A stretch of 64,000 bases of DNA, taken from contig JAOPTR010000001.1 of assembly GCA_051531935.1 (NCBI GenBank), forward strand, positions 248,001-312,000, written 5' to 3'. Made by a program: the position numbers and the translations under genes. The notes below the pieces were generated by a model, which had not been told where the DNA came from, did not search any database, and worked only from the letters and a program-made list of their open reading frames with translations. Position 1 is the first letter of the stretch, and each line of letters opens with the position of its first letter. Source of the DNA: OCS116 sp051531935. GTDB lineage: Bacteria > Pseudomonadota > Alphaproteobacteria > Rhizobiales > OSC116. This document shows, in pieces, positions 46,004 through 54,460 of this stretch.

Positions 46004-46453
46004 TTACTTGCTTCCAAATTTCTTTTTCACAAAATAATCGACCGATATCATGCAAGGGCCATATTTAATGACATAAAGCAGCGACACTGCCCATAAACCG
46101 TGCAAAATATATGCTTCAGGATATACAAATATCTCGATCACCGCAGTCATCGTTAGCAACCCTAAGGCACTAAAGCGTGATGCAAAACCAATCAATAAAA
46201 ACAAGCCAAATGTCACCTCAGCATAAGCCGCCATATGTGCACCAATAATTGGCGGCAGTGGCACGCCCGCAAATTCTTCAGTGAATAAATATATTGTGGT
46301 ATCACTGAGGTTAAACCAACCATCAAACTTCAACACCCCTGATCTGTAAAATTGCAACCCAACAAAAGCCCGCGCCATTGTTGCCAAAATCACATGTGGA
46401 AATTTAGCCAATAACCCAACTGCCCATTCCACTAAATTTACTAATTTTTCCAT
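46004..46453 (-). CDS. bufD: DoxX family membrane protein of the bufferin operon
   Basis: 149 residues with four predicted helices: FVGLQFYRSGVLKFDGW, AAYAEVTFGLFLLIGFASRF, ALGLLTMTAVIEIFVYPEA. DoxX proteins are quinone-reducing or redox membrane proteins; in bufferin operons the DoxX gene is called bufD. AGGAGACTG before the ATG overlaps the end of bufC. Its precise function in maturation or export is unsettled. Confidence 0.8.
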   Translation of the reverse strand: MEKLVNLVEWAVGLLAKFPHVILATMARAFVGLQFYRSGVLKFDGWFNLSDTTIYLFTEEFAGVPLPPIIGAHMAAYAEVTFGLFLLIGFASRFSALGLLTMTAVIEIFVYPEAYILHGLWAVSLLYVIKYGPCMISVDYFVKKKFGSK

Positions 46454-46464
46454 CTAACAGTCTC

Positions 46465-47235
46465 CTAATTGTTTTTTAATTCTATGCCAACCACTAAGCC
46501 CATGGCAAATAGCTGCCCAAAACTGTAGCTCAAGTCAAAATTCTCATCAAATTCGGCTGCACTTGCATAAGCTTCGCCTAATGTTTGCCCGTTCATAATT
46601 TGTCTAAAAAACACGCAACCTACATTGTCTAACTTTGCCAACAATACATCCACATGCGGGCGGCAAATCACAATATTCTCATTTTCATTCAAATCAATAC
46701 CGCTCATGTCACCGGTTTCATGGCCATGCCATATAGAATATATTGGCCAACCTGATTTTAAAATAGAGGCTGATGGATGAATTTTAAAAATCAAATCCAT
46801 CTGATTTTCAGGCGGTACAGCTTGCACAGCAGCCACATCAAGTGGCGCTTTTTCTTGCGCATGGTAAGCAGCACGCCAATTATTCTCCAAACGCGCAACA
46901 TCCGAAAGATAAGGGATTGTCGAAACCGAAGGAAAATCAGCTATAAAATCTGGAAATTCCTCACCATATTTGAATAACATCGGTATCACAGGCGGATGAT
47001 CGCTTATATATGCCACGGTCATAGAGTTGAAAAAGTCCAACCCCACCAAATCATAAACAATCGGGAAATTGGCCTTCAAAGCCTCGATCAAACTCGCCAT
47101 CACATTATTGCGGTAAACCCCAAAACGTTTTTGAATGTTAGGTGCTTTAACCGCCACCAATCCTGATGGAATTTCAGCTTGTGGCTTTAGCAATGCGCCT
47201 GTAAATTTCTTATGTAATGTTGCAAAATCGTCCAT
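46465..47235 (-). CDS. bufC: DUF2063 (HvfC/BufC family) protein
   Basis: 256 residues. DUF2063 N-terminus: FATLHKKFTGALLKP and FGVYRNNVMASLIEALKANF, then a poorly conserved C-terminal half. Such proteins accompany MNIO enzymes and are thought to bind the precursor peptide and present it to the oxidase. ATG 47235 overlaps the TAA of the upstream MNIO gene by one base, proof of translational coupling. Confidence 0.87.
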   Translation of the reverse strand: MDDFATLHKKFTGALLKPQAEIPSGLVAVKAPNIQKRFGVYRNNVMASLIEALKANFPIVYDLVGLDFFNSMTVAYISDHPPVIPMLFKYGEEFPDFIADFPSVSTIPYLSDVARLENNWRAAYHAQEKAPLDVAAVQAVPPENQMDLIFKIHPSASILKSGWPIYSIWHGHETGDMSGIDLNENENIVICRPHVDVLLAKLDNVGCVFFRQIMNGQTLGEAYASAAEFDENFDLSYSFGQLFAMGLVVGIELKNN

Positions 47236-48113
47236 TATGCAGGTTCCTGCATTTTCAATTCTGCCATAAATTTGTCGGCAGTTTGCGCTTCTGCATAAAG
47301 TGTTTTCCAATCGGGAATGTCGCCATCCCACTCCATCAAACTAGGTTTGGCGCCAATCATACTGATTAATTTATTATATATGCCCCAAACATCATCTGTC
47401 ACCGCACTTGCATGGTCATCAATCAGCAACTTACTAATGCTTTTATCGTCTTCTTCAACCATTTCGGCGCTGTGTCCGCCAAGGTGTATTTCACCTACAA
47501 ATTCAACTGGGTATGCAGCCAAATAGTCATAAGGATCATAACCCTGATTATTTGCAGAAACAAAAATATTATTCACATCTAACAACAAACCACAGCCTGT
47601 TTTTTTAGCCAATTGGCGTAAAAAATCTGTTTCAGCCAAGGGGCTGTTATCATAAGCTAAATAGGTCGATGGGTTTTCTATCAAAACCTGCCGTCCCATA
47701 TAGTCTTGCATTTCACTCACATGGTTTGCCACGTGGTTAAGTGTTTCATCAGTATATGGCAGTGGCAATAAATCGTTATAAAATACACCTTCATGGGTAC
47801 TCCACGCCAAATGCTCCGAAATAAGCCCAGGTTCATATCTATCAACCAATGTCTTAAACCGCGCCAAATGCTCACCATTCAGCCGCTCAACAGGCGAGCC
47901 GAGTGACATGCCAACACCATGTAAGGACAATGGGTATAATTCGCGTATGGCGGTTAAATATTTATGTGGTGGGCCGCCAGCCCCCATGTAATTTTCGGGA
48001 TGAACTTCAAACCAACCAAGTTGAGGCTTTTCATCCAATATATTTTGATAATGTTGAGCCTTTAAGCCTACACCTGCGCTCTGAGGGATGCCCTGATGTT
48101 CAAAATTTGCCAT
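47235..48113 (-). CDS. bufB: DUF692 multinuclear non-heme iron oxidase (MNIO, BufB)
   Basis: 292 residues of the DUF692 TIM barrel. Probable metal ligands are in place: His65 (SLHGVGMSLGS), Glu100-His101 (ISEHLAW), Glu146-Asn147 (IENPSTY), Asp179 and Asn182 (LLLDVNNIF), His210 and His214 (GEIHLGGH), Asp233-His234 and Glu261-Asp263 (EWDGD). MNIO enzymes modify Cys residues in small precursor peptides, in bufferins to thiooxazoles. GGAGAGG precedes the ATG. Acts on the DUF2282 peptide encoded upstream. Confidence 0.93.
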   Translation of the reverse strand: MANFEHQGIPQSAGVGLKAQHYQNILDEKPQLGWFEVHPENYMGAGGPPHKYLTAIRELYPLSLHGVGMSLGSPVERLNGEHLARFKTLVDRYEPGLISEHLAWSTHEGVFYNDLLPLPYTDETLNHVANHVSEMQDYMGRQVLIENPSTYLAYDNSPLAETDFLRQLAKKTGCGLLLDVNNIFVSANNQGYDPYDYLAAYPVEFVGEIHLGGHSAEMVEEDDKSISKLLIDDHASAVTDDVWGIYNKLISMIGAKPSLMEWDGDIPDWKTLYAEAQTADKFMAELKMQEPA

Positions 48114-48150
48114 TCGCCTCTCCTATAAATTCAGCATAACAAGTGTTAAT

Positions 48151-48201
48151 CAAAAAACAACCCACCCACATCAACCTAAATTCAAGGGGCGTGGATGGGT
48201 T
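48151..48201 (-). terminator. Strong intra-operon stem-loop between bufA1 and bufB
   Basis: On the minus strand AACCCATCCAC (48191-48201) pairs with GTGGGTGGGTT (48159-48169) over 11 bp with one G-T pair, followed by a tract with six T (48152-48157). It should stop most transcripts after the precursor gene and let a minority continue into bufBCD. Confidence 0.8.
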
Positions 48202-48245
48202 GCGGATAATTCACAAAATAATCATCTGTTCAACACAGATTATAT

Positions 48246-48536
48246 TTATTTCGCCATCATAACTTCTTTTAGGCTGCCTTTGCTGCCGTCTGGGTTTTCA
48301 ATGCCTTCGCAAGAACCAGCAGGAACGTTTTTCCATGCATTACCTTGATAATCAACAGTCGAAGTACCTTGGCAAGATGTACCTGCACCAGCTTTACAAT
48401 CATTTTCACCAGCTTTTGCAACGCCATAACATTTTTCCATGTCAGCAGCCAAAACAGGTGTCGCCATAGCGAAAGTAGATACAGCAGCAGCGATTGCACC
48501 AGCAATTACAAGTTTAGAAGGGTTAATTGTTTTCAT
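48246..48536 (-). CDS. bufA1: Bufferin precursor (DUF2282, BufA1 type)
   Basis: 96 residues. Sec signal peptide (1-30, ending TPVLA), unusual for a RiPP precursor but normal for bufferins, then a 66-residue peptide with four Cys at 36, 47, 55 and 76 in the DUF2282 pattern (KCYGVAKAGENDCKAG, SCQG, AGSCEG). Studied bufferins have Cys converted to thiooxazoles and sequester copper in the periplasm. GGAGAG before the ATG. A strong stem-loop follows, and bufB, bufC, bufD come next on the same strand. Confidence 0.9.
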   Translation of the reverse strand: MKTINPSKLVIAGAIAAAVSTFAMATPVLAADMEKCYGVAKAGENDCKAGAGTSCQGTSTVDYQGNAWKNVPAGSCEGIENPDGSKGSLKEVMMAK

Positions 48537-48711
48537 GTTTTCTCTCCAGAAGTTAATTTAACAATCGGTTCGTTTGATTGCTTGAGACAAATTTGAATTA
48601 TTCGGCACTCACTTGCAAATCACAAAAATGGCAACAGGATTCACATTTCAAACACGGTTTCGTGAGCCAAATTCGCAAGCTATAGACAACCCATTGAATT
48701 ATATAAATTAA

Positions 48712-49755
48712 TTAATTTCTTGGCCAAGAAAAATCATCGCTTCGGCCAAATTCAGAATCGACAATATATCCCATTTCCAATACGTTTTTCCACAACGGCA
48801 AATTAAGGTCAAACTCAGTTAAAAGGCGGATTTCAGCCTTGTTGTCATTATCACTAATCGCTTCACTGTCATTCGAAAATACATTTGGTATTGGCGCTAG
48901 TCTTTCAAGCACCAAAGGGTCAGCAACATCTCGCCGACCAATTATAATTGTATCAGCACCAGTATTTTCTGATAGGTCATATATCTCATCATCAACCAGT
49001 TCACCTTCTTCTGAACCAGCAGATACACCCTCGCCATTCTCCAACTTATCAATTAATTCGATAATCTGAAATGCCAATTTATCATAGCCGTTCTTGGTAA
49101 AATGAATACCGCTCGATGAACGAAGCGTTTTTATTTGCCCCGAAACATCCGCCCCGCGTCGGCTATATTTACCGTTTTCATCGGCAAAAAGCGCCCAGAC
49201 ATCAAAATAAGTTCCGTCGTGGCTTTCGACCTGTTGTCGGTATATTTCATTAAACAATGCCATATCGTTCGAGAAACTCCGCCCGCGCGATATAGGCTGC
49301 CCTAGCCAAATGGTTTTCACACCACTTTGTTTAATAACATCTAAAAAGCTATTGATGCGATGCACATACTCCTCGCGCCAAATTGGCGTTTTGGCTTTAT
49401 GGCTCTTGCCCTTAATCCGTATAGATTGGCGGTCATTAGACCCCATAAATATAAGCATATAGTCAAGCTTATTGGCATCCAAGATTGGCGGCAGAGCTGC
49501 ATTCCAATCATAATAATCATTACGCACAAAACCAGATGACCCTTTGGCAAAATTATGTGGCACCAATTGGTCATTACCCATAATTTTCAGTTGCCGCATC
49601 AGTGCCTGCGCAACACCCTGCGCCATCACATCACCAACAACGCCAATTTTAATTTGGTCAGATGCAGTTGGCGGTTCTTCGGCATATACCATCAATGGCT
49701 CTATAATTGACAAAACCAACAAGCCCAATAATTTTACAATATGCCGAAAATTCAT
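48712..49755 (-). CDS. DUF459 (SGNH-like) periplasmic protein
   Basis: 347 residues; signal peptide ends near YAEEP. The fold matches DUF459, SGNH hydrolase-like, with FMGSNDRQ (block III) and GIHFTKNGYDKLA (C-terminal His). The block I segment reads VVGDVMAQG, so the usual nucleophilic Ser of GDS is Val. In other DUF459 proteins I recall GDF-type variants, so this may be family-typical. The last 110 residues are acidic and unassigned. Just downstream of galE in the same direction. Confidence 0.77.
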   Translation of the reverse strand: MNFRHIVKLLGLLVLSIIEPLMVYAEEPPTASDQIKIGVVGDVMAQGVAQALMRQLKIMGNDQLVPHNFAKGSSGFVRNDYYDWNAALPPILDANKLDYMLIFMGSNDRQSIRIKGKSHKAKTPIWREEYVHRINSFLDVIKQSGVKTIWLGQPISRGRSFSNDMALFNEIYRQQVESHDGTYFDVWALFADENGKYSRRGADVSGQIKTLRSSSGIHFTKNGYDKLAFQIIELIDKLENGEGVSAGSEEGELVDDEIYDLSENTGADTIIIGRRDVADPLVLERLAPIPNVFSNDSEAISDNDNKAEIRLLTEFDLNLPLWKNVLEMGYIVDSEFGRSDDFSWPRN

Positions 49756-49771
49756 TCACTTACCATTCAAG

Positions 49772-50758
49772 CTATCTGTTACGGGTTTTTAAATATTTTT
49801 CCCAGTCAAACGCATTTTTCACAATTAGTTCTAAATCATTATAATCAGGTGTCCAATTTAATTTGCTTTTTGCACGGTCAGAATTTGCCACAACAACAGG
49901 TGGGTCACCCGCACGGCGCGCCACTTCACGCACATCAAAGTCAACGTCAGAAACTTTCTTAACAGCCGATAACACTTCGCGAACCGTAAACCCATCGCCA
50001 TAACCGCAATTCATAATGTCAGATTCGCCACCTGCACGTAAATATTGCAACGCCAAATAATGCGCTTTGGTTAAATCAGATACATGAATATAATCACGGA
50101 TACACGTTCCATCACGTGTTTCATAATCAGTGCCGTAAATTTCCATATGGTCTCTGTCACCCAAAGCCACTTGATTTGCTACCTTAATTAAATGGGTGGC
50201 ATTAGGGGTCGATTGCCCTGTGCGGCCTTTAGGGTCTGCACCCGCCACATTAAAATAACGCAACGCCACATAATGGAAGTCATGCGCAAAAGCCGTGTCT
50301 TGTAGCATCCACTCTGTCATAAGTTTAGAACGGCCATAAGGCGACATCGGGTCTTTTTCAGTGGTTTCAAACACTCTATCCACCACCACATCGCCATAAA
50401 CCGCAGCGGTCGAAGAGAAAATAAAATGCTTCACCCCAGCGTTGACAACAGCTTCCAACAAATTGCGGGTTTTAGCCGTATTATTACTGTAATATTTCAA
50501 AGGATCTTCAACAGATTCAGGCACAATAATAGAGCCTGCAAAATGAATCACCGCGTCTACATCGTATTTTTTAATGGTATCTTCAACTAAAGATATGTTT
50601 TCAACATCACCAACAACCAGTTCGGCATCATCATGTATTGTCCAGTCCTTACCCGTGGTTAAATTGTCAATCACCACCACTTTTTCGCCTGCATCAACGA
50701 GATTAAGCACCATATGACTACCAATATAACCCGCTCCACCAGTTACCAATACTGTCAT
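49772..50758 (-). CDS. galE: UDP-glucose 4-epimerase
   Basis: 328 residues, SDR fold: VTGGAGYIGSHMV (NAD binding), SSTAAVYGD (catalytic Ser/Thr), YGRSK (catalytic Tyr-Lys), FNVAGADPKGRTG. Interconverts UDP-glucose and UDP-galactose for surface polysaccharides. Three consecutive ATGs; 50758 fits the AAGGAA best. Divergent from galU, which supplies UDP-glucose. Confidence 0.94.
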   Translation of the reverse strand: MTVLVTGGAGYIGSHMVLNLVDAGEKVVVIDNLTTGKDWTIHDDAELVVGDVENISLVEDTIKKYDVDAVIHFAGSIIVPESVEDPLKYYSNNTAKTRNLLEAVVNAGVKHFIFSSTAAVYGDVVVDRVFETTEKDPMSPYGRSKLMTEWMLQDTAFAHDFHYVALRYFNVAGADPKGRTGQSTPNATHLIKVANQVALGDRDHMEIYGTDYETRDGTCIRDYIHVSDLTKAHYLALQYLRAGGESDIMNCGYGDGFTVREVLSAVKKVSDVDFDVREVARRAGDPPVVVANSDRAKSKLNWTPDYNDLELIVKNAFDWEKYLKTRNR

Positions 50759-50894
50759 CATCATTCCTTTATTAACTTTTCGTTAGCTTATCATTAACAA
50801 TAAACATTCAATTTCTTATAAATTAATATCAAAATGCGATATATATATCGTTAATTAAAATATATATTTTGTATTATTACTTTCGGAGAATATA

Positions 50895-51770
50895 ATGGCA
50901 AACCCTGTAAAAACAGCTGTGTTTCCTGTCGCTGGCCTAGGAACGCGTTTCCTACCCGCCACTAAAGCAATGCCCAAAGAAATGCTGACAGTGGTCGATA
51001 AACCGCTTATTCAGTATGCGGTAGAAGAAGCAAAAGAAGCAGGCATAGAGCATTTTATCTTTATAACTGGACGTAATAAAAATATGATTGAAGATCATTT
51101 TGATCGTCAATATGAACTAATGAACATCCTCAAAGAAAAAAATAAGATCGATCAGATCAGTATTCTTGAGAGTGATTTACCGAGTGCAGGCCAAACCAGT
51201 TTCACACGCCAACAACAACCATTGGGCTTAGGCCATGCTGTTTGGTGCGCCCGTCATATGATAGGCAAAGAACCATTTGCCCTTTTGTTACCCGATATGA
51301 TGGTGCAACATAAAATTGGCGCGCTTAAACAAATGACCGAGCAATATGAAAAATATGGCAATAATGTCATCGGTGTTTACGAGGTTCCACGCGAAGATGT
51401 TTCTAGCTATGGTGTGGTTAAAATTAACGATTTATCAAACGGTCAATCCAAAATTGTCGACATGGTCGAAAAACCAAAAATCGAAGATGCGCCTTCTAAC
51501 CTTATGATTATGGGTCGTTATATCCTTCAACCCGAAATTATGATGCTGCTTGGCACTCAAAATAAAGGCGCTGGTGGCGAAATTCAACTCACCGATGCCA
51601 TGCTTAAATTGCTAGAGTTCCAAGATTTCTCAGGTGTAGAAATCAAAGGTAAATTGTTCGATTGCGGTAGCAAATTAGGCTTCCTATCAGCAAACCTATC
51701 CTACGCGCTAGAACACCCAGAAATCGGCAAAGAATTCCGCGCTGCAATTCCAGAATTGCTAAAAACCTAA
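50895..51770 (+). CDS. galU: UTP--glucose-1-phosphate uridylyltransferase
   Basis: 291 residues: FPVAGLGTRFLPATKAMPKE (nucleotide binding), VVDKPLIQYAVEEA, LPDMMVQHK (metal Asp) and MVEKPKIEDAPSN. Makes UDP-glucose, the substrate of GalE. TTTCGGAGAATATA precedes the ATG. A weak CAGCA/TGCTG hairpin follows the stop. Confidence 0.95.
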   Translation: MANPVKTAVFPVAGLGTRFLPATKAMPKEMLTVVDKPLIQYAVEEAKEAGIEHFIFITGRNKNMIEDHFDRQYELMNILKEKNKIDQISILESDLPSAGQTSFTRQQQPLGLGHAVWCARHMIGKEPFALLLPDMMVQHKIGALKQMTEQYEKYGNNVIGVYEVPREDVSSYGVVKINDLSNGQSKIVDMVEKPKIEDAPSNLMIMGRYILQPEIMMLLGTQNKGAGGEIQLTDAMLKLLEFQDFSGVEIKGKLFDCGSKLGFLSANLSYALEHPEIGKEFRAAIPELLKT

Positions 51771-51828
51771 CCCCAAATATAAAGCAGCACAAATGCTGAC
51801 TTTAAAACGACCAAATTTGTTAGTGAAT

Positions 51829-51997
51829 AAAGTGGTAGAGGATATGCGCATAGTATATCCCACTACGCTAAACGTCCAAAATCGGCACCACACCATACTA
51901 GGTGCAACTTTCAAAATGGCTAAGATATTGTAGGATAAGGCAGAGAGGATGTACGCATAGTACATCCCGATGCCTTAGACGCCCAAGATCGACGCCA
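51829..51997. repeat. Two related nested-hairpin elements between galU and the beta-barrel gene
   Basis: Two copies of about 60 bases (51829-51890, 51936-51997) share GAGGAT-N-CGCATAGTA-N-ATCCC and end CG(T/C)CCAA(A/G)ATCG(G/A)C(A/G)CCA. The second folds perfectly: TAAGGC/GCCTTA outside GGATGTAC/GTACATCC. It is flanked by inverted AAAATGGC (51913-51920) and GCCATTTT (51994-52001), like a small palindromic mobile or REP-type element. No plausible gene in the region. Confidence 0.55.
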
Positions 51998-52008
51998 TTT
52001 TAGAAGTT

Positions 52009-53304
52009 TTAGAAGTGGAATGAGGCACCTAATGAAGCCCCTACTTCTCGTGACCATCCTGCGCCGGCGCCTTTTTGGTAGCCGTAATTAGCGCCTGCAT
52101 ATATGTCTATATTTTCAGTAACGCCATAAGTTGCGCTTGCGTTGGCCGATATGTTCTGGCCTTCATTAGGGCCAGATAGGGCTAATTCATAATCTACAGA
52201 AGTCGAAAGGCCTACATTTGCAGCAGCTTGGAAGCTCAATTCAGCGCCAAGTTTCACACTTTCAGAATCCAGAACTGCTTGTGTGCTTTTGGTAATTTCA
52301 CCCTCGGCAGATATTGAGCCCGAGATATTTTGCGCAATGCTTGCAACTAATTTAGCGTCAACGCCATATGATTGGGTTGTACAACCACAATCCACAACAT
52401 GGTAACCATATTGAACTGCAGCTTCAACCGCAACTTCAGCGCTAAAGTTATATGTACCACCAACACGAATGCCATAAGCTGTTTCGTTTAAATCAGGAGT
52501 AGGTGTGATTACGAATTTTTTGCGTGTCAGACTAGCTTCACCAAACACAGCAAGTGATTGGTCAATATGGTAATTCAAGCGCAATGCACCACCATATACG
52601 CTATTGTCTTTAGCAGCTTCACTCACACTACCACCACCAACTTGTGCGGTTGCAGCATAGGTTTCTTTTACGTATGAACCTGTTAAAGATAGGCCAAATT
52701 GCCCCATTCTTTTTTCGCCAAATCCAGAAACATCTAAAATTGTATAAGAGCCCGAAGTTGCAGGGTTTGGTGATTGTGAGTTAAAGTTAGCTTCGTTATA
52801 GCCACCAGTAACGCCAAACGCAAAATCACCCTCGCGCTTAACCACAAAATCCACTTCCGAGCGGCCAAGGCCAACTGCAGATGTGCCACCAAATTCATAT
52901 ATAAGTGTAGAGAAAAGAGAACCGCCAAAGCTAATTCCATCTTGCTGGCTATTATAAGACATAAATGGGCGCAGCTCTACAAAGCTTACAGAGCTTGTAG
53001 TTGTCGTTGAGCCATTATTCACTTCATATCTATTATAGGTAGCAACAATATCAATAGAAGCCATAAATTCTGCTTGGCTTTGCGCCTGCATTTGGCTTTG
53101 CGCTTGATATTGAACCTGCGCTTGCTGTTGCATTTGCACAGGCGGCATAATAGGTGGCAAGATAGGCGCAGGATATTGAGGCGCTTCAGGTTGCGGATAA
53201 GACACATCTCCCGCTACTGCTTGCTGCATGCCCATAATTCCAACAATAGTTGTACTCGCAAATAAGCTAATTTTTAAGAGTTTTAAGATTTTTAATCCAA
53301 ACAT
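52009..53304 (-). CDS. Outer membrane beta-barrel protein with Gln/Ala-rich N-terminal linker
   Basis: 431 residues. Signal peptide ends near QQAVAGD. A Pro-rich stretch and a Gln/Ala-rich repeat (MQQQAQVQYQAQSQMQAQ) follow; the remaining 330 residues alternate hydrophobic and polar residues in amphipathic strands and end in LGASFHF, the C-terminal Phe signature recognised by the BAM complex. Specific porin family not recognised. Start ATG 53304 gives a signal peptide; GAGG lies about 11 bases upstream. Confidence 0.75.
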   Translation of the reverse strand: MFGLKILKLLKISLFASTTIVGIMGMQQAVAGDVSYPQPEAPQYPAPILPPIMPPVQMQQQAQVQYQAQSQMQAQSQAEFMASIDIVATYNRYEVNNGSTTTTSSVSFVELRPFMSYNSQQDGISFGGSLFSTLIYEFGGTSAVGLGRSEVDFVVKREGDFAFGVTGGYNEANFNSQSPNPATSGSYTILDVSGFGEKRMGQFGLSLTGSYVKETYAATAQVGGGSVSEAAKDNSVYGGALRLNYHIDQSLAVFGEASLTRKKFVITPTPDLNETAYGIRVGGTYNFSAEVAVEAAVQYGYHVVDCGCTTQSYGVDAKLVASIAQNISGSISAEGEITKSTQAVLDSESVKLGAELSFQAAANVGLSTSVDYELALSGPNEGQNISANASATYGVTENIDIYAGANYGYQKGAGAGWSREVGASLGASFHF

Positions 53305-53645
53305 AATCTTGATAACCTCAATAGTATAATGAATGTCCAGCAGGTCCACCACAAAGCATAGCAGGACTTTATTTTTCTATTAGGGTAAAGAAACAGCGTT
53401 AAAATCGAGTTAATGTCATTCACATAAATACAGTCATTTCAAATTAATCGGCTAAAACACGCCATTTGGCTTTGTATTTCATTAACATCTAAACCATTTT
53501 ATTTTTAACCATTGATAAACCATAAGTTCAACTTTCTCTTTTAGATTGCAGTTTAACAAAAATATTAGCAATTCTTTAGGGAAACAAATTTACATTTATA
53601 AGCCAGATAAACCGAACTATTTGTTTTTTGTAAGTGAGGATTGAA
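53305..53645. other. Divergent intergenic region between the beta-barrel and stator genes
   Basis: About 340 bases. It contains a full TTAA-N7-TTAA CtrA-type box (53399-53413) and several TTAACC half sites (for example 53515-53520). No small gene, terminator or riboswitch was found. Confidence 0.4.
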
Positions 53646-54428
53646 ATGGATTTAGCAACAATTGGTGGCATGTTAGCCGCTTTCGCGCTCATTGTTATCG
53701 CCATGGTACTAGGTGGCGGTGTTGGCCAATTTGGCGACACCCAGTCAGCACTCATCGTGGTTGGTGGCGCTATCACCACTACATTAATGCGGTTTTCTTT
53801 AAAGGGCATTGGCTCCGCACTTATCGTTGGCTCTAAAATGGCCTTCACTAATAAAAATGTCAGCGCCCGCGAAATGTTAGACGAAATCACTGGCCTATCA
53901 GAAATCATGCGTAAAAGTGGCCCTCTAGGTTTGGAAGAAGTTAAAGTCGAAGACCCGTTCCTTAAAAAAGGCATTCAATATATTTCAGATGGTTATGACG
54001 ATACATATATCCGTGATAATTTAGAACGCGAACGCGATCAAAATCTAACCCGCATTGCCGAGGGTCAGCGTTTTTACAAATCCCTTACAGATAGTGCACC
54101 TGCGTTTGGTATGATTGGTACACTGATTGGTTTGGTGGCCATGTTGGGTTCTATGGATGATCCTTCTAAAATTGGCCCTTCTATGGCGATTGCGCTACTT
54201 ACAACGCTTTATGGCGCGGTGATTGCCAACGTGATTTGCCAACCAGTGGCCGATAAATTAGATGCCAATTTCGCAATTCAAGAAACCAACCAATCATTGG
54301 TCATTGATGGCGTTGTTGCCATACGGTTAAACACAAGCCCAGATTTGATTAAAGAATCTTTAGCTGCTTATTTGCCATATCCAATGCGTGCAGGTTTAAG
54401 CCCCGATGATGAAGAAGAAGCCGCGTAA
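53646..54428 (+). CDS. pomA: Flagellar motor stator, MotA/PomA type
   Basis: 260 residues, four predicted helices. MDLATIGGMLAAFALIVIAM followed by VLGGGVGQFGD at the start is PomA-like (Na+-driven) rather than the proton-type MotA; TAPS-like SAPAFGMIGTLIGLVAML and the cytosolic loop with charged LEREREQN-type residues (RDNLERERDQN) engage FliG. ATG 53646 has GAGGATTG upstream. pomB follows after 32 bases. No other flagellar genes in the window. Confidence 0.86.
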   Translation: MDLATIGGMLAAFALIVIAMVLGGGVGQFGDTQSALIVVGGAITTTLMRFSLKGIGSALIVGSKMAFTNKNVSAREMLDEITGLSEIMRKSGPLGLEEVKVEDPFLKKGIQYISDGYDDTYIRDNLERERDQNLTRIAEGQRFYKSLTDSAPAFGMIGTLIGLVAMLGSMDDPSKIGPSMAIALLTTLYGAVIANVICQPVADKLDANFAIQETNQSLVIDGVVAIRLNTSPDLIKESLAAYLPYPMRAGLSPDDEEEAA

Positions 54429-54460
54429 CCGCAGTTAAAACCTAATTATGGAGCCAGATT

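Noticed and set aside
51759..51965. 68-codon minus-strand open frame covering the hairpin repeat
   Set aside because: Coding potential arises from the palindromic repeat; no ribosome site.
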